A DNA stretch of 64,000 nucleotides from Protula sp. h YS-2021. Its lineage: Eukaryota; Annelida; Polychaeta; Sabellida; Serpulidae. Positions 1 through 12,367 of the stretch are shown one piece after another (within the stretch, counting starts at the first letter, position 1; each line of letters opens with the position of its first letter). Under the pieces are notes generated by a model. It was not told where the DNA came from, searched no databases, and was given only the letters and a program-made list of their open reading frames with translations. The translations under genes and the position numbers were made by a program. Where the stretch lies: positions 47,930,490 through 47,994,489 of the forward strand of contig OX457024.1 of assembly GCA_949752745.1 (NCBI GenBank), read 5' to 3'.

Positions 1-76
1 CATTTCCCTCCCCCTCCCCCCCCCCCCCGTCTCTCACTAAGAATAGTGCATAACTGAAGCAGATAATTTTTATCTA

Positions 77-410
77 ACGTTTTATTTCGTAAAACGTGCT
101 TTTACGAGTAAAAGCGCAATTCGCGTTCTCCACTTTTAGATGGGTTCCCTTCCGGTTTTAACCTTTCACACAGAATAAAAACAAACTTTTTTGTAGCAGG
201 AGAATAGCCTACCCGCCATCCATCCATCAACCAATCAAAATGAGGGAATTTCGCCATGATTGACAATGGGCATTCCCTTTAAGACCCACTCGGTGGTTGA
301 ATAACGCACCCAGGCTAGTTGAGGGATGGGTGGGAGAGTAGGCTAAAAGTGGAGAGCGCGAATTGCGCTTTTACTCGTAAAATCACGTTTTACGAAATAA
401 AACGTTAGTT
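77..410. repeat. Small inverted-repeat element (MITE-like)
   Basis: The segment 77-145 recurs as its reverse complement at 344-410 with a few mismatches (arms begin near TAACGTTTTATTTCGTAAAA). No ORF lies between the arms. The arm-loop-arm layout fits a non-autonomous DNA transposon. A related but diverged copy seems to lie at about 15914-16100. Confidence 0.7.
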
Positions 411-1184
411 TTACTTCGCAAAAGCTTTGCAGGGCAGCCTGCCATTTTGAACTGCATTCACAAAAAAGGTTGCGAATTGCGCTTGCTACGAAAAAGCTCA
501 TCTGAGGATGTTAAAGTTGAACTGTAGTTAAAGACTGAATAAAAATGCCAACTACGTTTCACTTCTTTTAATACTTCTGCCCCGGTATCCAAACAGATGG
601 GCGTTGACACTTGCTGCAATATAACTGAACTCGCCTTTTAAATTGTGCTAGAGGTGTAATCCGGTGCAACGAAAAGGGTGGGGGCTTTGCGTCTGCTCCT
701 CCTACGGTCGTTCTTTGCCCTGTTCCTGCAAATTGCCCGCCACTCTCTGTGGGTTAACTGTTCACACTCGGGGCAGGTATTCGTGTCTACACACACAGCC
801 AGACCCCGAACTCTTCTGCAGCGATCGCACATTGAGTACGGATTGAGCAAAGTAGGCGGGTGTGAGCGCGGTAATTCCTTTGTATTTGACCTTAGGGTGG
901 CCTCTGTCATGTCTGAAAAACAGAAAGAAGAGACCATAAGAAATTGCAACTGTAAATACAAGGCAACAGCTAAATAAAACGCTTACGCTATCGCTTCCAG
1001 TAATATGCAGTGACTTAAATTACATTAAATCTAAAATGATCAAAACGTTGACAATTAAGCCGATACCTCATTTTGATTGGTTGATGGGTGTGTTGCGGGG
1101 CAGGCTATTCTACTACCACAAAAAAAGTTTGTTTTTATTCTGCGTGAAGGGTTAAAACCGGAAGGGAACCCATCTAAAAGTGGA
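132..1184. repeat. Larger inverted repeat overlapping the first
   Basis: The stretch 132-247 (CTTCCGGTTTTAACC...CAACCAATCAAAATGA) recurs inverted at about 1066-1184 with small differences. It shares its left arm with the 77-410 element, so this is either one element nested in another or one with duplicated ends. The interior (410-1060) has only short spurious ORFs on both strands. Confidence 0.65.
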
Positions 1185-2431
1185 GATAAGCGAATTCAAA
1201 GCTGTTGCAAAGTAAAAGAATATTTGAAATGATCAGGTAAGACTTTGCATCTACGCGTCGTTCTTGTAAAATCATCACCGTGCTCAGCCTATTTGACTTA
1301 TGCAAATACAGCACACGCCATTTATGTGAGCGCTTGTGCAAATCTTGCTGCAGCCTTTAAGCGTTGCACTACGTGACAAAAAAATCACCGTTTTTTTGCC
1401 TCGCTTTTTCACAATGAAAATGAAAACATAGGATCAAGTACTACAGACATGCAAAATTTGAGACTCCTAGAGCCAGCATGGTCATAGGACTAGTAAAGAA
1501 AAGATGACGGACCAGTAAAGAGAAAAAGGGTCCAATACCTTGGACCCGTACAACTTCAATACACCCTTTGCAAGTTTTCGACTTGCCAAGTGTTTAATAT
1601 CAGTAAGTGACCTAAAGACGTCTCATTATGAGATAGACAAATCTTAACGTCAGTCTTCATTCGCTAGAGGTCAACAAAAACGTGCACATAGTAAATATTT
1701 AAATGGATTTCTTATCTATATTAGCACGTACATTTCGCGTTTTTCACCCAATTAGAATAGATTTTTGTCTTTACACATGTTGTAGCTGTATAGTTAGATC
1801 GAACCGACGCTAGGGGGGAGTCGTCCACATATCTTCTCACCCGTAACTGAAAACGTGAACTTTGTGATGAAACCCTGATTCTTTTTAAAATTTTCCTGCC
1901 TTGTGCTCCCTCGTGGATAACTCACCCATTTACTCCCCAGATGTCACTTTGAATTCTCTTCCCAAGACGCGGGCCCAGAGTTAGAGGAGGTGGGGGAGGT
2001 TTACTGTAGCAACGGTTCAACCCATCAATACAAATACAACATTTGTAAAGACAAAAATTAGTTTTAGTTGGTTGAAAAGCAGGTGACTTAAGTGGATTGG
2101 CTATTTCTAGGACATATGACGGCGACGTCGCCCCTTGGTGAGATGTTGTTGCACAGAGAATACTCAGCTTGGTTGGTTTGATTCTTTATTCATTCACCTA
2201 TGCGAGAAGCACAAGGCAGTTGGGACAATTTTTAAAGAATTGAAGCTCCATCGCTAAGCTCAGGAACTTCCGGTTTTATTCAGCTGTTCACTTTTAAACC
2301 TGAAAAAATTACCCCAACTTACCTGAAACAGGTAGAGGATTATGCCATTACTGTCAAAAGCAAGCATATGCCGACTTTGACAGAATTTTCCAACGTGTTT
2401 TAAACAGAAGTAGCTTTGCGTTGGCTTGATA
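1185..2431. other. Intergenic, nothing recognised
   Basis: AT-rich single-copy-looking DNA. I see no ORF with family features, no tandem array and no RNA gene. Confidence 0.5.
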
Positions 2432-3442
2432 GCTACACCGGAACCCCGGAAATCGGACCACCTACGGGACTGGCCTAAAGTGATCCGATTTCCGGGGTTC
2501 GAGCAAATTTGATGTGTAAGAGTGCAATTTTGTTATGTAAACAGTGCACCCATATGAAATGAAATAATAACGCCTCTTTCTGTTCTAAAATCATCAGCTT
2601 TATTCTTACATCCAATCTATTGATCACAAAATAATTCAGTGACCATTCATATTTAGACTTGGATCGAAAAAATTGAAGACTAAAAAAATCGGACCAGAAA
2701 AATAAATCAATTTTTTTACATCAACTTTACAGCCGAATCTACACAATCTGGAGACTTTAAAAGTCGGACACAGAATAAATCAGTGTTTATGTATATTTCC
2801 AACTAAATCGACAAAATGAAGGCTAACGGAATAGTCTACTGACACTACGCTTTATTTAAGATTTTTCAGAACAAATTGGTCCATTTTGGTCTGTTTGGAG
2901 GTACACTTTGATTTCACAACGACACTTTGCAATTTCATCTCGATGTGGACACCGTCACTCAGGCAACTGAGATCTCTGGTCAAGCACAGTGTTTTCAGCT
3001 GATCCACAAAGCTTAAATCTTGTTTGATCAGCACCAAAGAAGCGACATCACACACCAGAAAAAAACCGTTTTATAATCACATTGAGTTTCTTTTAATCAA
3101 ACAAGTCCTTTGTGTAGTCAAAAAGGCATAATCCCCACCCCAATCAAAGCAGCCAATGAATCTGTGATCATTAAACATTATATTCCCCAACACCGATAAC
3201 CTCATTTGATATTTGTTTACTGAGTACATGTCATGTGCGTAGGCTGATCCGATTTCAGGGGTTCTGTCTGCGTTTGGGACTCACAAAAGTGGTTCTATGG
3301 CACGATTTGCGGGGTGGCCCGATTTGTGGGGTTCCTTAATAATAAAAACCAACGGGTTTCATTCGGTTCTGGAGAAAAGTGGTCCGATTTCCGGGATGGT
3401 CCTATTTGCGGGGTAGTTCGATCCCGGGGTTCTGGTGTATAT
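2432..3442. mobile_element. Non-autonomous DNA transposon with CCGGAAATCGGACCAC-type ends
   Basis: The left end starts TACACCGGAACCCCGGAAAT. The right end is its approximate reverse complement, finishing GGGGTTCTGGTGTA. Both ends repeat subterminal words such as TCCGATTTCCGGGGTTC and GCGGGGTGGCCCGATTTG. The ends can be read as flanked by TA, but that is weak. The interior encodes nothing convincing. It looks like a roughly 1-kb MITE with iterated ends. Confidence 0.6.
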
Positions 3443-5739
3443 ACGTTTCTTGCTGTTGTTTTTTATAAATTAATGGATTTAAAACTGTATATCGATGCGC
3501 GGCGAAAAAAAAACATTCGGCGTGAACACGCGGTGCATCAGGGTTTTGTTTGCTAGACTCCGCCCCTCACCATGTGGATCCTGACCAATGCTGGACATGA
3601 ATGATTTGAGAGGGAGGAGGGATCCAATAGGAGAGGGTATAAGAAAAAAAACAGTCCACATCACCCCGCGTTTAAAACAAAATAATACAATTATTTAATC
3701 ATTAGTGTATTTCATTTAAAAACTAAAAAAAGTAGCATGTTATGATGTGTGGGTCAACAATTTTCAAAATTCAACAATCGGTCAGTTATAAAATAACAAA
3801 AAGCAAATGTATTGCATCATAGTCAAGATATAGCAATGAACGTTAGCTTCGTTAGCACACAAGGTAGAAAACATGAATGAATCATTTTATTTTCAAAGCA
3901 AATTTGGGAGACTTTATTGGATCACGCCAACTCTTTTGCCAAATATATAATGCTTTTCTATGTTTGTCTCTGTGAGTATCTCGAAGAATTTCGAAACTTG
4001 CGCCTCTAACCTTGTTAATCAACCCTAACCGTCGCTGTTATCCAATGTGGGCCGGTTCCTATGTTCTATCCCTGCGGAAATTTGTTGTCTTCATTTACTC
4101 CTGCCGAGCACAAATTCATGGTGTCTCTCCACAGTTTAAAAATCACCAAAAGGGATAAAGACACCAATTGAACTTCAATCCCATTGAATTATTTTAAAAA
4201 ATACAGTTGAGCCATAAAAAATGTGACTATAAACACTTAAAAATTCAGAAATCTATGAAAAATTTTGCTAAATGCCTTGCCAGATTTCCAGTTAAATTTT
4301 CCAGTTGTGATTTATCGCGACCATAGAGCAACATCTATTCAACGTCTTTGAAATATGTCGCATAGACTTTGGATAAAAAGCTATACAGGTGACGTGCTTT
4401 TGGTCGATCAAAATTCCCCTTTCTCCGACGCTTAATTAACGTCTTTGATGCAATGTTAAATAGGTTTCGAAAAATTTACGATTTGTTTAGACGTAGAAGT
4501 CATTTTAAACCATTTGGGCCTAAAACATGACATAAAAGATATTTTGGTAACCTTGACCTTATCGGTCAAATGGAAAGTTGAAAACCAGAGGTATAACTTT
4601 AAATATCTACATTTTAAGTACACCCTTCATCGTTTTATTTTTGACATTGTACAGTTGTATTATATAGTTTATTGTATAGTTTTTGCATTCCAAAGTTTTA
4701 ATTTTGTTATTTAGTAACGAAATCGGTCTTATGTAATTTTTATTATATATTACGTTTATGGTATGACTTGAGGAGCCAGATATAAAATTGCGTTTTCGGT
4801 GTTTATTTTCTATTTCTTGAGTCCTACAGTGACTACCCATTATCCTTTATTGATAAATGGTAGCAAAGAATCGTATCGGAGCGACTATGCGGTCTCATGA
4901 AGTTCTCTTCTAATTGATAAAGCACGATGTAATCCTGTGATAAACCATAAAGTAATGGTTTTGTTCGAGGGGAGACTTTTTCAGTCGATTGACTTTTAAT
5001 AAAAACTTACTGTGTCTAATAACAATCAAGTGTGGCAAGAGACAAGTTATCTAACAGGCTATCTAAACAGCTAATTAAACACATAGCAGCACATGCTATC
5101 ATTGTTTTTGACCTCTGTTAAGGGTGACATTATTTTACGCTCTTCTTGCTTGAGTTTAGTCTCATTGCGCTTCATTTTGTCTCGTATCTTGATGAACTGT
5201 TTGGTAGCTTTAAAACTGGTGTGCATTGTATTTGTATATATCATGATCTTAAACAGAGATACGATTTTGTAACATACTATTTTACCAGTATTTATTCATT
5301 AATTTAGAGTATATGTCATCAACACAAGGTCTTATTATAAGCAAAAAAGTATCATATTTATACGATCACTTAGCTTACTAAACGTGGTTCAAATTCGACT
5401 TTTAGCATTTGCTGTGATAATGGATCTATATGTAAAAGCTAAAATGCTTGTAATAATAAGAAAATATTTAGAAGAATTTGACTTTTTTTAGTCAATAGGA
5501 AATATTATTGGTCGATGAGAAACTATTGACCTTTAAGTCAATATCTCGTGGCCGGTTAGATAATCTTTATGTTGACTCAAAATATGTCAATATATGCTTT
5601 TACATAGCTTACACACAGCATTGCTTACAAATAACTGCAATATTTATCAAGCCAGATCGCCAGTACAGAGATAGTACAGAGATAGCAAGGAAAATGAATA
5701 GAGCTCGATGACTACATATGAGCGCTGACAGAAGCAACA
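3443..5739. other. Intergenic, nothing recognised
   Basis: Very AT-rich. The short ORFs here have compositions expected by chance. No repeat or RNA structure stood out. Confidence 0.5.
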
Positions 5740-6330
5740 TCGAATCCATGAATAAGACCGGAGACAGGGCCGTCGCTAACCTATACCATCAGTGAGGAAA
5801 TGTTCGGAGGGAAGACACAAGGAGCAAGAACGCAACAGGCCAAGATACCAAAACAGAGATAAAGTGCGGATTCAAGAAATACATAAAAGGCTTGAGCAAG
5901 CAGTTTAAGAAGGCAGACGAATGAGGAAAAGCTATCATAGCGGAACTATCTCGGATCAACAAAGAAAAGCCTATGTTGGGCGGAAAACCACCAGATGGAC
6001 AGACGACAGAGAAGGCAATTGAGGGAGTGGAGAGCTCAAGAAGCCAAAAGAATCGGTAGGGAAGCACCTCAGGAGAACATACAACAACCCTAATACAGGG
6101 TATGCTCTGTCACCGAACAAGACGTTGCTCGCCGCGGCAGAACCAATCCATGATTGATTAAAGACGGACTGTGAAAGCTTACTGAACCCCAACAGGAATA
6201 CCTGTGCAGCATCTACTCCAGGACCGATTGGAATTCAGCAATGCATCTACAACAATTTACAAAGTTTCCGAATCGATACTATCCTTTTTGAGAGTAGTAT
6301 GCTGATATGGGAGGATGGCGGGGGTCGACA
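5740..6330 (+). pseudogene. Decayed R2/NeSL-like non-LTR retrotransposon, upstream RT region
   Basis: No long frame remains, but a forward-frame reading gives a recognisable series. First come basic, Arg/Lys-rich helical text and a short AENH-like piece. Then HLRRTYNNPNTGYALSP appears at about 6065-6115, resembling the '(H/Y)L..TYSDP....LG' segment that precedes the reverse transcriptase in R2/NeSL-type LINEs. Then STPGPIGIQ appears at about 6208-6237, the counterpart of the RT block-2 motif APGPNGIP. Stops and frameshifts interrupt it throughout, and the RT catalytic core was not found downstream. It is a dead fragment, and the clade assignment is tentative. Confidence 0.6.
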
Positions 6331-6981
6331 GCGTCAAAGCATTAGGCGAGCTGGACGACGTCTTCTATCCGGAAGATAAAGGTTCCACAGACCTCAGCAA
6401 TTCACAACCATATCGCCGTTCAGTGTAGAGAGCAAGATATTCCGGCACGGCGAATGGCCGACTACTCGCTAAGAAACCGACACTTACACACCGCCGTGCA
6501 GAACGAACTAAAACAAGGCAGGTCAGGGTGTGTCAAACACACCGCGGTCATCAGCCAACCAATCAGAGGGAAAGGCGAGCAAAGGAGTCTGTACCAATTC
6601 TTCAAGATGCAGAAACACAACACCAGATAAACATATTGAAATTTAATATCTGTAAAATATGCCTATTACAAGAGAAACCAAGTTCTTTTAAATGTCGCAA
6701 AAGCTTCCGGGTTGATTTTTAATAACAGTCACCATTTCTGCGAACAAGCAATATTTTGAACTTTTCTTTTCATAGTCTTACTATATTTAAACGGAGCTAA
6801 ATTATTTTTGAAATTTTATTTAATATATCACGTTTAGTGCATAAATCAAAGAATGTCGCTTTTCAGTTGTCCAAAATAACGAAGATATCTCAATATTAAC
6901 GAATCTTGATCCAATATATGATGATCTCTTCTCTAATGGTCCTCTGAAATAAACATTCCAGGCGTTATTTTCCTACTATAC

Positions 6982-7085
6982 AGAGTAGGTCGTTAGCTCA
7001 GCTGAGGGATGGCGGTTAGCTCAGTTGCTCCGAGCGTTACTCTTGTAATCCCAAGATCCCCGGTTCGAATCCATTCGATTCCATT
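6982..7085 (+). repeat. tRNA-derived SINE head
   Basis: A box A-like TTAGCTCAGTTG lies at about 7015-7026 and a perfect box B, GGTTCGAATCC, at about 7062-7072, with tRNA-like spacing. A second partial box A (GTTAGCTCAGCTGA) lies just upstream near 6991. The T-arm stem CCCGG is opposed by CCATT and cannot pair properly, so this is a Pol III promoter relic, probably a SINE, and not a working tRNA. Confidence 0.65.
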
Positions 7086-10000
7086 TGGCTTGGGTAGGGG
7101 AAGGCAGTGGATTATCCATTCAAAATTCACACTTTCTTACCATCCTTTTAAAAAGCTGGCAGTTTTTACAGAAACAAGCAAGTTGCTCAAGATTGTGAAA
7201 TGGCATCTCACATGGAAAAATCTATTAAAGCAGAAAATAGTTTTGCCTTCTCTCTCACAAATAAGCAAAATACTTGTAGATGCAAATTTTAGAAGAAACC
7301 TTAAGAGGAAACATTTTTCAATACTAGCTAAATTTTTCGTATGGCACAGTGGAATCTCATATCTGTAGGACATAACTAAAATGGTTCGACTGCCACTGTT
7401 AATGACAAACCTGAAACGAGACTATTGAAAAATAATCCAATTTATGAGGTCGTTCCGTTTGCGGGATATCCTGTTCCGCGGTTTCAATGACGATGTTTGC
7501 CATTTTGGGCAATCAGTACCACGATTGTTCCCCCGTTGCTTACAAACCACAGCATATATCTGGAGCATATATCGATGCGAATGATCAAGTGAAGGGCATG
7601 ATTTATAATTAATACGCTTGAAAAGTTTTACCCTCAAAGTGTAAATAAGTTCGCAAAGTATCCCTACCTTTATCTTTTGTGCAAATTTTGCAGGAATCAT
7701 GTTGTCAAGGAATTTTCTTGAAGATACTGGTGGGTTTTTTTCTGTGAGCGTCCAGATTGCAAAAATGGTAGGATACATTTCTACGATACAAAATACTCAA
7801 AAACGAGTAAAACCATTTATGATGAGGTGTTCAACTCCTTTTTTATTATTCGCAATTATGTGTTGTGCACTCAACGTTACAATACATGCTTAAGATAAAG
7901 AGTAATTGTAATCTTGCTTTTGGCTTGCAAGAGTTATATGAATTTGTGCGAGCAGCCGTTCGTCCTTTTTTCTTCTTAACAGTTTTCTGATTTTTTTGTC
8001 TTCTTCTCTGACATTATGGGCCCTAGGACCATGAAACTTGGGACTCATGAAGAGCTTGATCTGAACGATTTCTTTGTTAAAACGCCATGTGAAAAGAGTG
8101 TATTTTTGCAAGTAAATGCAGAGCATTTAACGTACATCACAGAACACAGTTGCTGAGCTTTGTGCGAGCTCTCACTGCGTAAATAGATAACACGGCGTAT
8201 GCCTGCTCAGTCAATAAAACCTTAAGCCAACAAAAATCAAACGCTACTCGGCTTATAAGACGTATTCAAGCTGTGTTTTTTTGCAAGAAATAACCCATTG
8301 AAGGAAGGATTTTTGCGTTTTAATTTTTGTCAAATGTTTAACATTTCGCTAGCGAAATAAGGTTCTAGTTGATACATGGTCTAGACTTGGTGTTGATTGA
8401 TGTTGGTGTGGCTGCCACAATCACTAATCCCCCTGTTCTCTAATAGATAAACAATATGTTATAATTGTTAAACCCTTGTTATTTTCTGTTGGTGTTTATT
8501 ACTCCGTCCGGTGACAAGTGTCTTTGTTGGCATGTATAGGTTTTTATACTGCTGAAACAATGTATCTAGGAGGATTCTCTGCAATGCACACAGTTATGAT
8601 AAAATGATATTTAAAACAATCAGAACATATTTGTCGGTATATTGGTATGTAATAATTATTATTGTATATAATACTTTGTATGTCAATAACTGAATAAAGC
8701 AAATAAATAGTTCGTAAATGGAATAAATGGGTTCCTTCGCGTAATAGATTCAGGCACGGTATCGCCCCGCTGTATTTTATCATTTAATAAACATTAAATA
8801 CTTTAAATTAATTTTTGTTTTAATTACTAATGATGAGTCGACTCTCGCTCTGTCATTGGGACCCACACTCGGCTGCCACCAAACTGTTGATCTCCTAGAT
8901 CACGTTCCGGAACGGGAGCGATCGACCTGATCGATGGAGACAGCAACTATTCCTGCGTAGGCGTGTAATCCGGAGGCGACGGTGTGCCTATCGGTCGATG
9001 ACCCGCTGTGATAGGATCTTTCTACAGGCGTTGCCTTTTCATGGAAGTTGTACTTGGGTGAAATGCCATCGGGTGAGTCATCGTCTGGATCCCCCTCCAC
9101 ACCAGAACCCTATTCATCCGAGCTCCTCTCCTCCTGTGAAGGAACCGGTTCGGTTTGTATGTCCAGAGACCCATTTGGGGCTTAAATAGCCCTCTCTCTC
9201 ACTTTGTCGGAGTCGAGGAAAGCGGCGATGTGTGCAGGTGTGCGAGCACTTCATCTTCCTTATGATGTGCTAGAGCGACTTGGCCCAATGGGGTAGTCTG
9301 GACGACTCGCTTTATGTTCTACGGTCTTAGACGGACGCATGGTATCAGTCCTTGCAGGGGCATCTTAGACTGGGGAGTGGAGTCGACACACCCATGGGTA
9401 TGGACACTGATAGCACAATCCGGTGGGCGTGACGCCATGGCTGACAGTGTGTGCTTTTACCTTGATTTGTCCTTTAAAAGAAGTGCCTTGCCCCGTTCCT
9501 GACTCTGCCTCTGGAGCTGCATTTACATTGTGAAGGGCGAGGACAGATTGAGTTGGCTGCTTGTAATAGGTCTGGTGTATTCAAAGCCTTGGCGGAGACA
9601 TGTCAGGGCAGTTCGGGGGAATACCGAACTCCCCCACGTAGCTAGTGAAGCACGCTCGACACTCTGCATGAGTCAGTTACGCCATTCTTGACCAATAGGA
9701 TAGAGACTTGAAACATGAACTCAGCCTCCTTGGACAACGTTTTCTCCACTTCTGGGTCAAAGTACCCAGGTTTTTTCGATGATGGAACGTTCACTCGCCG
9801 GCAGGTCTAACTCAGTGCCGCTGTCTGAATGCACTGGAGAGGATACCTGACCAAGGAAAAGAGAGCTTGCCTTGGGCATATCCGATGATAGAGACTGTAC
9901 TTTACGGCGAACTCTTCGTTTATTGTTCCTAGTGCGTAGCTTATCCTAAGAGTGCCAGTCTTGATGGGATAAGTGCGCACATTCGGAACGGGTCTGTAGT

Positions 10001-10543
10001 GGCTCACACACCGGTGAGTCTGGACCTGTGGTCTTATTCTTGCCGTTTTGCAGACTGGATTGTATCATCTCAGAAACAAAGCAAAAAGGAAAGCGTTTGA
10101 GTAACTTGTCTGTACAGAACCAACACTCAAATCAAAGGCACTGAATGTCTTTGCCCAACCAAGCTAGTCGCAGTGCCTTCGTGAACGCAGAAGCGGCGTA
10201 ACGCAGACCAAGGCTTGGCCACTGAACCAAGGCTTGGGCGTGTGCTTGGTACTTGGTACGTTTGAGTGATGATACTGGTCTGTACGGCTCCAAGGCGACA
10301 GGCAATATGAACTGACCTGTGCTTCTCAGTGGGTCGTCAGCCAACAAGCCCTACCCTAAACGGTGGAGAACCTGAAGATAACACTTGACTTGCAAACCCA
10401 GATTTACCAGAAGTGAATGTACGAAGGTGACATCTCTAATTAGGGTGAGTCAATTACATTCCCAAATAAATAAACAAATTATTCAAAGAATAAAGATTTA
10501 AAAGTAAAAATAGGCTTTTTTAACTGACGGCGGCAAGAAAATT
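7086..10543. other. Intergenic; 8.83-10.44 kb is GC-richer but unassigned
   Basis: I recognise no gene. The 8830-10440 segment is less AT-rich than its surroundings and has several 60-80-codon ORFs on both strands, which is the look of a decayed element. None of the translations carries a motif I can name. Confidence 0.4.
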
Positions 10544-10660
10544 TTGTGTGTACTTAAAAATGTTGCGGTTGTTACCGCACGCAAAACAATAATGAGGCTT
10601 GGCAGTAGGGTACCAACGATTCTCACTAGTTGTGGTTGTTACCGCACGCCGGCCGAGAGC
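10544..10660. repeat. Paired hairpin words
   Basis: The word GGTTGTTACCGCACGC occurs at about 10566 and again at about 10633, each copy including a small GCGG/CCGC inverted repeat. The function is unknown. Confidence 0.4.
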
Positions 10661-10789
10661 CACTATGAGAAAATTTTTGTTTTATATCATGTGATTCCTT
10701 TAGAGTTTTCCATGACCGTAAAGATATATGCCTATTTTCGCTCGAATTATGCGATACAAAAAATCAGGGAACTTTCCAAATTGCAAAGC

Positions 10790-11455
10790 GTCAGAGACCC
10801 GGACAAAGCGCCCCCGGCTAAAACCCCCCTCTAAACTAAAGCACCGCTGGCCAAAACCCCCTCTAGGCTATAGCGCCGCAGGCTAATGCGCCCCGTTTTT
10901 TTTTTTTATTTTCTTCGGAAAAATTGCTAACTTTTAATGTGAAACTGATTATTTATAAAAGTTGCTTAATTAAAGCAAGAGCAATATTGTATACATTAAA
11001 GGCTCTGTGGTATTCCTTTAAGACACTTTCATTTCCTTTCATTGTTGGAACCAACAGTCAAAAATTACTTTTTAAAGTTCCTTTTGAAATGCTTTTGATT
11101 AACGATTAGCAATTACGATTTACTATTCTCGGCTCCTTCTCGACTCCCTCAGAGGAATTGCTTAAAACATCAGACTGTAGAATGTTCAACTATTCCAGCG
11201 GAAATGGACTTGAAATAGACTTGTGTTTGCAGTAGTATAGTTCATTTATCTCAAGGAGTTTGTAAAATTAGAATAGATTATGGAGGCTCAGACAAAAGAT
11301 AAATTCTGAAAATAAATTTTTAAAAAAACGAGGGGGGGCGCATCAACCGGAACGCTTTAGCCTAGGGGTCGCTTTAGCTGAGGTCGCCTTGTCCAGGGCA
11401 CATTAGTAGGGCTCGGGGGGGGGGGGGGGGGGGGGCTTTAGCCGGATCCCACCAA
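10790..11455. mobile_element. GC-armed inverted-repeat element (MITE-like)
   Basis: The left arm 10795-10905 is built from words like AGCGCCCCCGGCTAAAA, CTAAAGC and ATGCGCCCCG. The right arm 11328-11452 is its approximate reverse complement (CGGGGGGGCGCAT, GCTTTAGCC, GTCGCTTTAGC) and includes a G run at about 11417-11436. The AT-rich centre has no convincing gene. This is foldback-like architecture. Confidence 0.6.
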
Positions 11456-11825
11456 CTGAATATAAATCTGTACGTCTGATCACAATAACACTGTGCCTTT
11501 TTAAGATCAAGCATTTGCTTTATTTGCACAAATAAAATAATAATTTTTAATTAGTGATATCAGTTTAAATTTTCGAATATATAAATATATGATACAGAGA
11601 GAAAATATCGATACCCAACATTTAATAACTTGAATCAAACACAAACAAAGACATAATGAAATGAAATAATGATGTTATGTAATATATATTGGAACTGAAA
11701 TTTAATTCCCTATAGCAGTTATTGAATGTGAGATGTCACTCATCATATTTAGCATCTTTAATTGTTTCTTGATACAGGACATGAAAAAATACCAGAATAT
11801 TGTAGGTTATCTAGTATTAATATAC

Positions 11826-12005
<180 letters not shown>

Positions 12006-12367
12006 GAATTTATCATCATATATTAATTTGTCATCATGTTGAATGAAAAAGATGTGATATTATTATGCTGATCAGCTGTTTTCACGACTATATGCCGTTT
12101 CCCGAAACACGATGCACACTCGTGATGATTCCGGGTCGGGGTGATTCGTGTCTTCTGGTGTCAGTCCTAAGGCACCACACATTTCCAACTCCACACTCAA
12201 GCCCAAAATGTGGATCGTACCATCTGATTGCGGTTCTTTTAACACTCAAATCCGGGATTTTACATAAATTACGTGAATGCTAGTTGAAAGAAGCCCCGCG
12301 ATAAGGAGTGTTTTCAAACTATTTTTTACGTCTGCATACCAGAATCCTGTAAGTTCTGGAAATTTAG

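Noticed and set aside
7011..7085. Functional tRNA gene
   Set aside because: Box A and B are present but the T-arm cannot pair and there is no proper acceptor stem; better read as a SINE.
8900..10347. Cluster of 60-70-codon ORFs suspected to be a decayed retroelement
   Set aside because: The composition is suggestive, but I could not find any RT, integrase or recombinase motif in order on either strand.
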